Part shown: positions 32,459-40,520 of the stretch, piece after piece
Layout of the letters: every line of letters starts with the position of its first letter
How positions within the stretch are numbered: position 1 is the stretch's first letter
Origin: JAAERC01 sp032123495
Lineage (GTDB): Bacteria > Zixibacteria > MSB-5A5 > GN15 > PGXB01
Direction of reading: 5' to 3'
DNA: 41,344 bases
Assembly: GCA_032123495.1 (NCBI GenBank)
Contig: JAQBFG010000229.1
Coordinates: forward strand, 1-41,344
Translations under genes and position numbers: made by a program
The notes under the pieces: generated by a model
Told to the model about the DNA's origin: nothing
What the model saw: only the letters and a program-made list of their open reading frames with translations
Databases searched by the model: none

Positions 32459-33679
32459 TTAGGCTGCGCCAATAACTCTCTTTATCGTTAATCCCTGTAC
32501 TAATATTGAAAATATCACAACCACATAGGTTATTGAAATAATCAGATCTCTAGCCGACGACGGCGGTAAAGATAACGCCAGCGCGATACAGATTCCGCCT
32601 CTGAGACCTCCCCAGGTTAGGATTTTTATCGCATTATCGCTGAATTGACGGCGGAACTTCATTAGATTTATGGCTAATCCGACCGATATAAACCGCGCCA
32701 GAAGCGTCAGAGGGATAGTAATTAACCCGATTACCAGATAATTCGGATTAAATGTTAAAATCAGAATTTCCAGACCAATCCAGACAAATAAAACAGCATT
32801 AAGAATCTCATCGATCAACTCCCAGAATTTATCAAGATGATCCCGAGTCTTGTCCGACATCGCCAGACGACGGCCATGGTTACCGATTAAAAGCCCGGCG
32901 ACGACAATAGCAATTGGGCCAGAAGTATGAAGATACATCGCTACCCCATAACCACCACTGACCAGCGCCAGTGTTAAAAGAATTTCGACCGTATGATCAT
33001 CAACATTTTTCAGCATCCTGAAAGCGATATATCCAATGATCAGTCCAAAAATCACTCCTCCAACCGCTTCTATTAAAAACAAACTGACCACAGACCCGAC
33101 CGTAGTTGTCCCTTCGCCGGCTGCAATTCCAACCAGCACGATAAAAACGACTACCCCGATACCATCATTAAATAATGACTCCCCGGCGATTTTTGTCTCC
33201 AGCGATTTGGGGACTTTAACTGTTTTCATAATACTCAATACCGCCACCGGATCGGTTGGTGAAATAAGTGCCCCAAAAATCAGACAATAAATATATGAGA
33301 TCGACAGGTCAAAAAGCGGCAGGATAAAATAAAGACCGGTGCCGACAATAAAAGCAGTGGCAACAACTCCGGCAGTTGCAAGAATTCCAATTATAAATTT
33401 CTGCTCGGCAAGATCATTGAGATTTATTTTCAGCGCACCGGCAAACAGCAAGAAGCTAAGCATCCCTTCCATCAATGTTTCGCCAAAATCGGTCCTACCA
33501 AGAAACTCAGCGATTGGTCCTTCGATATCAATCCCGATAGCGCTGATACCAATCAAAATCAATGATAAAGCAAGTCCTATAATCATAAGTCCAATTGTTG
33601 ACGGAAGTTTTATATATCGATAATTGATATAGCTGGCGACTGCGGCGATACAGATAAATATGGCAACAAACTTAAACAT
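32459..33679 (-). CDS. Sodium/proton antiporter, CPA1 family
   Basis: Inner-membrane antiporter of 406 residues with about 12 hydrophobic helices. Family motifs are clear: FLLFAGALKINLNDL, the ion-site ALISPTDPVAVLSIMK, ESLFNDGIGVVVF with the conserved ND pair, and LTWGGLRGGICIALALSLP. It exports sodium (or another monovalent cation) in exchange for protons and supports pH and salt balance. The long cytoplasmic tail found in some NhaP/NHE proteins is missing; the protein ends soon after the last helix. It is probably a single gene. The window also has a sodium symporter, which fits a sodium-based economy, though that is inference. Confidence 0.93.
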   Translation of the reverse strand: MFKFVAIFICIAAVASYINYRYIKLPSTIGLMIIGLALSLILIGISAIGIDIEGPIAEFLGRTDFGETLMEGMLSFLLFAGALKINLNDLAEQKFIIGILATAGVVATAFIVGTGLYFILPLFDLSISYIYCLIFGALISPTDPVAVLSIMKTVKVPKSLETKIAGESLFNDGIGVVVFIVLVGIAAGEGTTTVGSVVSLFLIEAVGGVIFGLIIGYIAFRMLKNVDDHTVEILLTLALVSGGYGVAMYLHTSGPIAIVVAGLLIGNHGRRLAMSDKTRDHLDKFWELIDEILNAVLFVWIGLEILILTFNPNYLVIGLITIPLTLLARFISVGLAINLMKFRRQFSDNAIKILTWGGLRGGICIALALSLPPSSARDLIISITYVVVIFSILVQGLTIKRVIGAA

Positions 33680-33761
33680 GCTGAGACTGAATATAGATTA
33701 CACAATTGATAAAGTAAAATAGAATAATTGCTTACGCATAATTCTTGATCTGAATAATAAC

Positions 33762-34574
33762 TTATTTGTCTAGCGAATTGATAAATGTACGGATAGCAGG
33801 CTCAATTATAGACTCCGAAATGAAGAAAGACTCGTTATGATAGCCATTGATAATCAGAAACTGTTTTGGCTCCGGAGCATTCTCGAAAAGTTTCTGACCC
33901 TGGCTAAACGGAATGATGTCATCAGTTTCACTATGCATAATCAGTTTCGGAATATTTATTTTGGATATTTTTGTAAATGAGTCAAATTTGTTAAAACTCA
34001 GAAAAGATGGGATCCATGGATAAATGATTTTTCCCATATCGGTAGTGCTGGCAAAAGTGCTTTCCAGGATCATTCCATCAAGAGGATGTTTACTGGCCAG
34101 ATCAACAGCGACTGCCCCCCCTAACGATGTACCATATACAATTGTTTTTTGATTTTTTAATTCGCCTGATTGCAGAAATTTATATGCGGCCTCAATATCA
34201 CGATAAAGTCCCTGCTCCGAGGGGGAACCGAGACTTAAGCCGTAACCCCGATAATCAAAGATAAACAGATTCAGTCCCAGTTTATGAAAGAATAATATTT
34301 TTTCGAGTCGATGACTTATATTACCGCCATTGCCATGGCAAAATATTAGCGTTGTTTTTGAATTTTCTGCCGGTACCAACCAACCATTAAGTTTTATATT
34401 ATCAGCAGTCTCAAAATAAATATCCTTATAGTTAAGCCCAATATCCCCCGGATTGTTTTCAAAGGTTCGCGAAGGTTGATATGTTGCCCGGCGTTCCAAA
34501 AAGCGAACATAAAAATAAAACAGAAAAGCCAAAACACCGGCCGCTACGATTATTTTCAAAATATATATCATCAT
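33762..34574 (-). CDS. Membrane-anchored alpha/beta hydrolase
   Basis: A 270-residue serine hydrolase of the ABHD13/BEM46-like type. One N-terminal membrane anchor (about 5-23) is followed by the fold: oxyanion loop FCHGNGGNISHR, FDYRGYGLSLGSPSE, nucleophile YGTSLGG with S150, acid residue in HSETDDIIPF (D218 or D219) and H246 in INGYHNE. The catalytic triad is complete. The substrate is unknown; ester or thioester hydrolysis at the membrane is likely. Two adjacent ATG codons follow AGGA; either may be used. An AT-rich stretch with TATAAT lies upstream. Confidence 0.88.
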   Translation of the reverse strand: MMIYILKIIVAAGVLAFLFYFYVRFLERRATYQPSRTFENNPGDIGLNYKDIYFETADNIKLNGWLVPAENSKTTLIFCHGNGGNISHRLEKILFFHKLGLNLFIFDYRGYGLSLGSPSEQGLYRDIEAAYKFLQSGELKNQKTIVYGTSLGGAVAVDLASKHPLDGMILESTFASTTDMGKIIYPWIPSFLSFNKFDSFTKISKINIPKLIMHSETDDIIPFSQGQKLFENAPEPKQFLIINGYHNESFFISESIIEPAIRTFINSLDK

Positions 34575-34751
34575 TCCTGTCTAACTCAATCAGTGAGATA
34601 ATATATATTATACGGGAAATTTGGCAAATCTTTATCCTGTGATTGAAATTTATATAATTTGTGTTGATTTTGAGGGTTACCCGGACTACATAAAAGCCAA
34701 AACAAAAGACTATTAGCTTATGATGAATTGGCGGCGAATTTATCAAATCAG

Positions 34752-35099
34752 CTAGATTTGCTGAGTTAACAGATTCTCATGAATATTAAATATCTGTCGA
34801 AAATTTTCCCTGGAAATATCCTGAAATTGAAAACCGACGGTGTAAGTACCTGGCATAATATCTTCTTCACACCAGGCCGCCTTAAGTTTAAAGCATATTT
34901 CTCCATTGCTTAACATATTATCAGGGATAATCATCCTGCAGTCGAAAACCGTGCCCGGCAGTATTTTTTTCTTACTGGTCAGCATTAAACCTCCCGGAGA
35001 ATAATTAGCCAAATGTCCCACCAGAAGATCGGTTTTTTTGTCAAATATTTCTATTAGAGATTGAACATATATTCGGTCTGATACACGTTTTTTACTCAT
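34752..35099 (-). CDS. PilZ-domain protein (cyclic di-GMP receptor)
   Basis: A 115-residue single-domain PilZ protein. Both cyclic-di-GMP-binding motifs are intact: RxxxR (R5-VSD-R9) and the [D/N]xSxxG motif (NYSPGG, N32 to G36/G37). A beta-rich remainder follows (AAWCEEDIMPGTYTVGFQFQD). Such proteins change partner activity, often in motility, polysaccharide secretion or transcription, when the second messenger binds. The ATG at 35099 is chosen because GGAG sits 7 bases upstream; the frame runs 30 bases further only to a TTG. No diguanylate cyclase or clear partner is adjacent. Confidence 0.88.
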   Translation of the reverse strand: MSKKRVSDRIYVQSLIEIFDKKTDLLVGHLANYSPGGLMLTSKKKILPGTVFDCRMIIPDNMLSNGEICFKLKAAWCEEDIMPGTYTVGFQFQDISRENFRQIFNIHENLLTQQI

Positions 35100-35289
35100 C
35101 AGCGAACTCCTTCTCAAAATATTTTGCAATCAAGTTGAAATTCCATGTTGTTTTAGATATCAAATTTATCGGCCATTGATCTAAATGCCTGATAAATATT
35201 ATTATCGTCAATAGCAATGGAGTCTTTATGGAAGAATACACTCCAATTTAATCATATTATAAAATCGGGAGTCAAAAATATTGAAAATA

Positions 35290-35724
35290 TTAAGCTTTAT
35301 TGAATAAACGGGCAAAAAATCGATGAAAAGCATGAATTCCGGTGACCGGTTCGGCATACATTAATATACATTTATTACTAACCGTCTTTATCCCATTCTT
35401 TTCTGCTTTCTCTATTGAGTCTGAGAAATCATTACCCTGCTGAAACCAGAGGTGGGTATATTTGGCCTCGATAGCATCATTTACAACAGTTTTGGCCGCT
35501 TCTGGAGAAACAGCAACTATGGCTGTCTTAATTTCAGACTGCAGCTCAGAAAGTTTGGTGAAACATTTGTCTCCATCAAAATTTTCTTTATTTGGATGAA
35601 CCGGATAAACCGAGATATTTCGCTTTTTTAAGGTCTTGTATATAACCCCGCCGAATTTTTTATCTGAAACGCCAACTACTGCGATTGACTTGGTATCTAT
35701 AAAATGCTGTATTGTATCATTCAT
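35290..35724 (-). CDS. CoA-binding domain protein (YccU-like)
   Basis: A 144-residue single Rossmann-like domain of the CoA_binding_2 family. Visible are the nucleotide loop IAVVGVSDKKFGGVIYKTL (14-32), VYPVHPNKENFDG, a central AIVAVSPEAAKTVV strand-helix, the LWFQQGNDF segment and the terminal CILMYAEPVTGIHAFHRF. Proteins of this type bind CoA-like nucleotides; the cellular role of the stand-alone form is not settled. GGAG lies about 10 bases before the ATG. It stands alone. Confidence 0.88.
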   Translation of the reverse strand: MNDTIQHFIDTKSIAVVGVSDKKFGGVIYKTLKKRNISVYPVHPNKENFDGDKCFTKLSELQSEIKTAIVAVSPEAAKTVVNDAIEAKYTHLWFQQGNDFSDSIEKAEKNGIKTVSNKCILMYAEPVTGIHAFHRFFARLFNKA

Positions 35725-35900
35725 GTGATATATCTCCCTGAGATTAAAAAAATATATAGTTTGGGCAAATCGACTACAACCAATTTATTAATCCTTTTTT
35801 ATCTTTTGTGCATAGTAAATAATCGAAAATAAAAATGCACATAATATTTGAAATTTCGTTAATATATAAAACAATGATCAAATTTTTGGAAAGTAATATT

Positions 35901-36845
35901 ATGTCAAGGCCTAAATCAAATTTCATAAGCGGATCGATTTTGATACTGGTAACTATCCTATGTGGCTGCAATGCCAAAGACAGGATGGAAACAAAATTTA
36001 GTTTTCTCAATAGTGAAGCGGCCTATTTTGGTTTGGAGCGCCCTGAATTGCTTCCAAAGCTTTTTGCCCCGGGAATAGTATCGACCGAAGATTCTATCGA
36101 ATTTGCCGGAACATTCTCCCCTGATGGAAAAGAGTTTTATTTCAGCAGCCGAGCACCACAAAAATTCAACCGGCTTGTTTATACCCGATATGAAAACAAA
36201 ACCTGGACTATCCCAGAATTGGCCCCTTTTGCGATTCCGATGGGCGATTTTGAACCAAGTATGACACCCGATGGCAATAGAATCTATTTTGCATCAGCCC
36301 GACCTCTTCCGGGAACAACCGAATATAATATGACCCCGGATATATGGTTTGTTGACCGCGACAGTATTGGCTGGCGAGAGCCGCAGCATTTTGGTGACAG
36401 CATGTTTTATATGTCATTTACTAATGACAATACGATGTACCATTATGGCACCGGCGTTGACAGAGCGTCAGGATTTATCTGCCGAAGGGAAAGAGCTGAT
36501 GGCGTTTATTTGGAGAGGGAAAATCTTGCTGACAAATATCAATTTTTTAACAATGCGCATCATCCCTGTATCGCCAAAGATGAAAGTTTTATAATATTCG
36601 ATACCGATAAACTGCTGCCAAACTATGGCCAGCTTGATATGTACGTTTGTTTTCTGCAACCGGATGGATCATGGGGAGAACCGATTAATCTTGGTGATAA
36701 AATCAATACCGAATTTACAGAGATGGCACCTTTTCTTTCTCCCGATGATAAATATCTATTTTATTCGACATGGAATGAACAAAAATCTGATATTTTCTGG
36801 GTTTCGACTGAGGTTATTAAAAAGCTGAAATTATCAAATCAATAA
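35901..36845 (+). CDS. TolB-like (PD40) propeller lipoprotein
   Basis: A 314-residue predicted lipoprotein. After a signal segment (ISGSILILVTILCGC, lipid cysteine at 23) come propeller blades with the PD40 pattern: TFSPDGKEFYFSSRA, SMTPDGNRIYFASARP, IAKDESFIIFDTD and FLSPDDKYLFYSTWNEQKSD. Family members in TolB help keep the outer membrane tied to the cell; many stand-alone copies have unknown roles. The start at 35901 is preferred because GGAAAG lies about 8 bases upstream and it gives a proper signal sequence; the frame extends 22 codons further. The gene is convergent with sodN. Confidence 0.82.
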   Translation: MSRPKSNFISGSILILVTILCGCNAKDRMETKFSFLNSEAAYFGLERPELLPKLFAPGIVSTEDSIEFAGTFSPDGKEFYFSSRAPQKFNRLVYTRYENKTWTIPELAPFAIPMGDFEPSMTPDGNRIYFASARPLPGTTEYNMTPDIWFVDRDSIGWREPQHFGDSMFYMSFTNDNTMYHYGTGVDRASGFICRRERADGVYLERENLADKYQFFNNAHHPCIAKDESFIIFDTDKLLPNYGQLDMYVCFLQPDGSWGEPINLGDKINTEFTEMAPFLSPDDKYLFYSTWNEQKSDIFWVSTEVIKKLKLSNQ

Positions 36846-36906
36846 TAATCATTCTATGAGTTTAATAATAATCGACACCAAACGGATTTGATTTTCTCAA
36901 TTGGCT

Positions 36907-37368
36907 TTATTTATTAAAGTACGCCGTTTCGAAAGCGGTAATTAGTTTGCGTAGAGCCTCAACATGAACCAAATCGGTGGTCTGTTTCGCCTTCATCGCC
37001 TCAACAGTGATTTTATGCAACAAAGTCAGCTTTTCGGTATAGCTGTTCCATTCAACAGTATTGACCATATCAGCCGGGTTGACACGCTGAAACATAAAAT
37101 ACTGAGTCGCAGCTTCCTGCAGCTTGTTGGCATGTTCCTCTTTATTGGTTACCCACCGGACAAGTTGGTTATAATTTTTATCACCATCTGATGAAAGCTC
37201 AACAATCTGTTTCATCGATTTTTCGATAGTGGTAACATGCTGTCTCATGGCGGCGATTTGCGCAGAATCGTCATAGATACCGCATGGAATCTCGCAATGA
37301 GAAGAGGCTGATCCGGCCGTAATAAAAACGGCGGCCATCAAGATAAGTGATAGTTTAATCAATTTCAT
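36907..37368 (-). CDS. sodN: Nickel superoxide dismutase, exported
   Basis: Converts superoxide to peroxide and oxygen at a nickel bound by an N-terminal hook. The 153-residue precursor has a signal peptide (MKLIKLSLILMAAVFITAGS then ASS), and HCEIPCGIY begins at H24. This is the H-C-x-x-P-C-G-x-Y nickel hook of the family (H24, C25, C29, with E26 in place of the usual D). Cleavage after ASS would make the histidine the new N-terminus, as nickel binding requires. The remaining about 120 residues form the expected helical bundle (NYNQLVRWVTNKEEHANKL, VEALRKLITAFETAYF). No SodX-like maturation protease is adjacent. AAGGAG stands just before the ATG. It is divergent from the HMA lipoprotein gene across 271 bases. 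Confidence 0.92.
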   Translation of the reverse strand: MKLIKLSLILMAAVFITAGSASSHCEIPCGIYDDSAQIAAMRQHVTTIEKSMKQIVELSSDGDKNYNQLVRWVTNKEEHANKLQEAATQYFMFQRVNPADMVNTVEWNSYTEKLTLLHKITVEAMKAKQTTDLVHVEALRKLITAFETAYFNK

Positions 37369-37469
37369 CCCAACTCCTTTTATTAATAAAACTGTTTAAA
37401 ATCTCTTGATACTTAGCACAACAATGCTTTGGCTCGCTTTGTTCACTAAATTTTCTATCAAAACAAAAT

Positions 37470-37502
37470 ACGCCCGGAAGGATTCGAAGCTGCTTACCCG
37501 GT
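37470..37502 (-). other. tRNA-3'-end-like fragment between sodN and the HMA gene
   Basis: On the minus strand this reads like the TTCGAATCC T-loop region and acceptor end (CCGGGCGTA) of a tRNA, but the T-stem (GCAGC with CCTTC) does not pair and there is no matching 5' half nearby. It may be a degenerate tRNA, an old attachment-site scar, or chance. Confidence 0.3.
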
Positions 37503-37639
37503 TCTTATACATTTAGTATATCAATAATATTCCATTTCGGTTATTTTCTCAATTATTATTTTCACAATTACAATGTTCTCAAAATACGTATATAAAGATA
37601 ATAAATTGAACGTATTATAATTGATTAGGAGATATAATT

Positions 37640-37966
37640 ATGAAATATCGTATTGTTTGGCTGTCAATGATTTTGGCAATGGCTGTTTTAGTTATTAGCT
37701 GCAGTGGATCCGGAAAAAATATTTCATTAACGGAAGAAGCTGGAACCGAACTTAGAACTTATGAAATTTTCGGTATGGATTGCCCCGGTTGTCACGGCGG
37801 GATCGAAAAGCTGATTAATAAATTATCCGGTGTGATAACATCTCAGGCCAATTGGGAGAAAAATCGTTTAGTGATCAAACTCAATGAAGATAACAGTATT
37901 AGTGATGAAGATGTTTTCAAAGCGATTAAAGATGCTAATTTTACGCCCGGTAAGCGGATCAAATAA
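37640..37966 (+). CDS. Heavy-metal-associated (HMA) domain lipoprotein
   Basis: A 108-residue predicted lipoprotein (signal segment ends VLVISC, lipid cysteine at 21) with one HMA/ferredoxin-like domain. The metal site is GMDCPGC (C48 and C51), followed by the usual KLSGVITSQANWEKNRLVIKL pattern shown here by its parts SGVITSQANWEKNR and EDVFKAIKDANFTP. Such domains bind soft metals such as copper, zinc, mercury or cadmium. Membrane anchoring outside the cytoplasm is less common than cytosolic CopZ-type forms. It has a clear AGGAG site 8 bases upstream and is followed 15 bases later by an outer-membrane protein, so the pair is one operon. Confidence 0.87.
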   Translation: MKYRIVWLSMILAMAVLVISCSGSGKNISLTEEAGTELRTYEIFGMDCPGCHGGIEKLINKLSGVITSQANWEKNRLVIKLNEDNSISDEDVFKAIKDANFTPGKRIK

Positions 37967-37981
37967 ATTGGAGATTCGAAT

Positions 37982-38830
37982 ATGAAATATTTAATTATAC
38001 AACGTACTGTTTTTTGCCTGCTGCTGATAATAATTTTTTCCGGTGAAGTTATAAGTGGTATCACTGCCGATGCCGGCCTTACCCCCGCTCTCGACCGCTG
38101 GATGATCAGAACCCAGATCAGATATATGCACCGTGATGGCGATTCGATGACAATGCCAAACGAGATGAAGTCATTTATGGTGCCTTTGGTTGTTGCTTAT
38201 GGTTTGCGTCCCGAGCTAACAATAATGGTCCGGCAAGTTTATATCGACATGGATATGACTATGATGTCTGGCGACAGGAAAGAATCAGGATTTGGTGACC
38301 TGCTTGTTATGGCCAAGTATCGGGCATTTCGCCACAACAGTAGTTACAGTACTTTTGGAGTCGCTCCCTTGCTTGGCATCGAATTCCCCACCGGACAAAA
38401 AGCGTTTACCGGTAATGGTTACAATCTTAAAACAGGCACCTTTGTAACCTGGCGAAAAGGCTACTGGAAATCAGATGTAAATGTTACTTATACACTTAAT
38501 GGCTTTGCCGGCGGAGATGACAAAGAACAAAATGGTATCTTTGAAATGATCGCATCTGTTTCGCGCCAGTTTGGATTTGGAGCAAACGCCAGAAATACAT
38601 TGGCTCCGGTTGTCGAACTTACTTACAAAAACAGCACCGAAACTGAGATCAATGGAGTCAAAAACGTAAATAGCGGGGAGTCAATAATTCAAATATCACC
38701 CGGATTAAAATTCACTCACAATTCGACAATTCTGGAATTTTTGATAAATATCCCGGTTTGGCAGGAACAAAACGGCAATCAACCGGAATGGAAATTGACC
38801 GGCCTTTTTGGTATCCGGCAGATGCTATAA
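37982..38830 (+). CDS. Outer-membrane transporter-like protein
   Basis: A 282-residue exported protein resembling the MetA/phenol-degradation-type transporter barrels. It has a signal peptide (about 1-27), then strands such as FMVPLVVAYGLRPELTIMVR and GFGDLLVMAKYRAF, the family-like LLGIEFPTGQKAF, and beta strands to the end (WKLTGLFGIRQML). GGAG lies 8 bases before the ATG. It follows the HMA lipoprotein gene in the same operon, which suggests a metal-related role, but no metal motif is visible apart from several M-rich stretches (MTMPNEM, MDMTMMS). Those methionines might bind soft metals. Confidence 0.75.
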   Translation: MKYLIIQRTVFCLLLIIIFSGEVISGITADAGLTPALDRWMIRTQIRYMHRDGDSMTMPNEMKSFMVPLVVAYGLRPELTIMVRQVYIDMDMTMMSGDRKESGFGDLLVMAKYRAFRHNSSYSTFGVAPLLGIEFPTGQKAFTGNGYNLKTGTFVTWRKGYWKSDVNVTYTLNGFAGGDDKEQNGIFEMIASVSRQFGFGANARNTLAPVVELTYKNSTETEINGVKNVNSGESIIQISPGLKFTHNSTILEFLINIPVWQEQNGNQPEWKLTGLFGIRQML

Positions 38831-38850
38831 AATTCTTGGATTATAAAAAA

Positions 38851-38923
38851 TACTCCCGGCAGGAATCGAACCTGCGACACCCGGTTTAGGAAACCAGTGC
38901 TCTATCCCCTGAGCTACGGGAGC
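38851..38923 (-). tRNA. tRNA-Arg (anticodon CCT)
   Basis: A full cloverleaf of 73 bases can be drawn. The acceptor is GCTCCCG with CGGGAGT (one G-T pair), the D arm GCTC/GAGC, the anticodon arm CTGGT-TTCCTAA-ACCGG with anticodon CCT, and the T arm GCAGG-TTCGAAT-CCTGC. The discriminator is A. The CCA end is not encoded; a T run follows, which may stop transcription. Confidence 0.95.
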
Positions 38924-38977
38924 ATTATTAGGATATGATTTATAATACAAATTGATCAGATTCGCAAGTCCAAGATT

Positions 38978-39001
38978 GTCGAAACCCTGCGGGATTTCGA
39001 C
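38978..39001. repeat. Hairpin between apt and tRNA-Arg
   Basis: GTCGAAA-CCC-tgc-GGG-a-TTTCGAC forms a 10-bp stem with one bulged A and a 3-base loop. No T run follows on the minus strand, so it is more likely a REP-like palindrome or a processing element than a terminator. Confidence 0.6.
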
Positions 39002-39019
39002 CTACCCTTCTCAATCAAT

Positions 39020-39544
39020 TTATTCGCTGTCGTATTTGACCAATGCCTGAATATTATATCCTTTTAGCTTTTCGCGCCACGGAATAAAGGCGAGATCGAC
39101 CAAAACCGAAATCCCGGCCACTTTTCCACCCGCCTTTTCAACAAGTTTACAAGTCGCCTCAAGAGTGCCGCCGGTTGCAACCAGATCATCGATGACAACA
39201 ACCGCATCACCTTTATTGATTGAATCAATGTGCATCTCGATTTTATCGGTGCCGTACTCCAGTTCATATTCCTGACTTATAGTTTGACCCGGTAGTTTAC
39301 CCGGTTTACGAACAATCACCAGACCGATACCAAGACGATTGGCCAGCGCTCCGCCAAACAGAAATCCACGCGATTCAATCGCTACGATTTTGTCGGCTTT
39401 TCGTTCCCGGCAGTAGGTTTCCATCAGGTCAAGCGTTTTTCCGAAGGCGTCAGGATCGGCCAACAAGGTAGTGATATCACGAAAAACAATTCCCTTTTTT
39501 GGAAAATCAGGAATCGAACGAATCGCTTTTTTTAAATCATCCAT
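39020..39544 (-). CDS. apt: Adenine phosphoribosyltransferase
   Basis: Purine salvage enzyme that joins adenine and PRPP to make AMP. The 174-residue product has the family layout: IRSIPDFPKKGIVFRDIT at the N-terminus, IESRGFLFG, the RKPGKLPGQTISQEYELEYG segment, and the PRPP-binding motif VVVIDDLVATGGT. Length is normal. It lies 17 bases after the acylphosphatase stop, and its gene order (LOG-like, acylphosphatase, apt) suggests one transcript. Confidence 0.97.
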   Translation of the reverse strand: MDDLKKAIRSIPDFPKKGIVFRDITTLLADPDAFGKTLDLMETYCRERKADKIVAIESRGFLFGGALANRLGIGLVIVRKPGKLPGQTISQEYELEYGTDKIEMHIDSINKGDAVVVIDDLVATGGTLEATCKLVEKAGGKVAGISVLVDLAFIPWREKLKGYNIQALVKYDSE

Positions 39545-39561
39545 ATTAATTCTCTTTATTC

Positions 39562-39849
39562 CTATTTTTCTAACATTTCTATTCTAAAGTCGTCGTAACC
39601 TTTTGGTTCATCGAAGAAATCTATTTTTAAATCTGCTACATGCGAATAAGTCGGGCCGATTTTTAGTTCAGCAATAAATGCCTCAACCAGACTCCTGTCG
39701 CCCTCAAAAGAGACCTCGACTGTGCCATCTGAGAGATTACCGACATATCCGCAAAGCCCCAACCCGGCAGCTTTTCTTTGGCACCAATAGCGAAAACCGA
39801 CTCCCTGTACCACTCCGCTAACATTAACAAAAGCGCCAATAAAACTCAT
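39562..39849 (-). CDS. acyP: Acylphosphatase
   Basis: A 95-residue enzyme that hydrolyses acyl phosphates such as 1,3-bisphosphoglycerate or carbamoyl phosphate. Both catalytic residues are present: R20 in VSGVVQGVGFRYW and N38 in GYVGNLSDGTVEV. Length and fold pattern are typical. Its ATG overlaps the stop of the preceding LOG-like gene by four bases (ATGA), showing translational coupling. A small multi-gene operon with apt is likely. Confidence 0.96.
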   Translation of the reverse strand: MSFIGAFVNVSGVVQGVGFRYWCQRKAAGLGLCGYVGNLSDGTVEVSFEGDRSLVEAFIAELKIGPTYSHVADLKIDFFDEPKGYDDFRIEMLEK

Positions 39850-40319
39850 TTCAGATCACCAGCCAGTTTTAGTGCTTCTTTGACCGCTTCAATCGGATCC
39901 TCGACCCGAGTTATTTTATCAGAAATATCCCACGCCTGAAGCGACACCAGCGGTGTTTTGGTTTTCAAACAAAAAGCCATCTCAGATAAGGTCCCAAACA
40001 TCCCCGGGAGTGCGATAACCACATCGGCGGTACGAATAATTAATAAATTGCGGGCCTCACCGATCCCGGAAGGAATAACGATATCAATATATTTATTGGC
40101 ATCTGCTTTTTGATCAGATGGAATAATACCGATAGTGATTCCACCCTTTGCTTTGGCCCCTTTGGCGGAAGCTTCCATCACGCCGCCAAGTCCTCCGCAA
40201 ACAAGAGTTGCACCCGCCGCTGCTATCGCCTGTCCGATTATCTCAGCGTTCTTTTTAACTTTTCCGGAACAACGCCCCGGGCCAATTACGCCAATAATAA
40301 ACGGTTTCTTATTTGCCAT
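39846..40319 (-). CDS. LOG/TIGR00725-family protein
   Basis: A 157-residue Rossmann-like protein related to the LOG (lysine decarboxylase-like) and DprA/SMF folds. Visible are IGVIGPGRCSGKV near the N-terminus, the GGxxG-type loop VCGGLGGVMEASAKGA, IGIIPS, and the PGxxGT-type segment ALPGMFGTLSEMAF. LOG proteins of plants and bacteria release cytokinin bases from nucleotides, but that activity needs the E in PGGxGTxEE. Here the sequence is MFGTLSEM, so catalytic competence is uncertain. It leads the run with acyP and apt. Confidence 0.85.
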   Translation of the reverse strand: MANKKPFIIGVIGPGRCSGKVKKNAEIIGQAIAAAGATLVCGGLGGVMEASAKGAKAKGGITIGIIPSDQKADANKYIDIVIPSGIGEARNLLIIRTADVVIALPGMFGTLSEMAFCLKTKTPLVSLQAWDISDKITRVEDPIEAVKEALKLAGDLK

Positions 40320-40380
40320 AAATGTACCTTTGAGTTATTTTTATAAAAATTAGCTGGATGTTCATAACAAAATATTTAAA

Positions 40381-40454
<74 letters not shown>

Positions 40455-40520
40455 ATCTAAACTTCTCTATTATATATAATCGCCATAACAAGTCAAGCGC
40501 TTTATATAAATCCTTTTATG

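Noticed and set aside
34459..34746. A 95-codon minus-strand frame upstream of the hydrolase
   Set aside because: It overlaps the hydrolase start in another frame, has no ribosome site and an unlikely composition.
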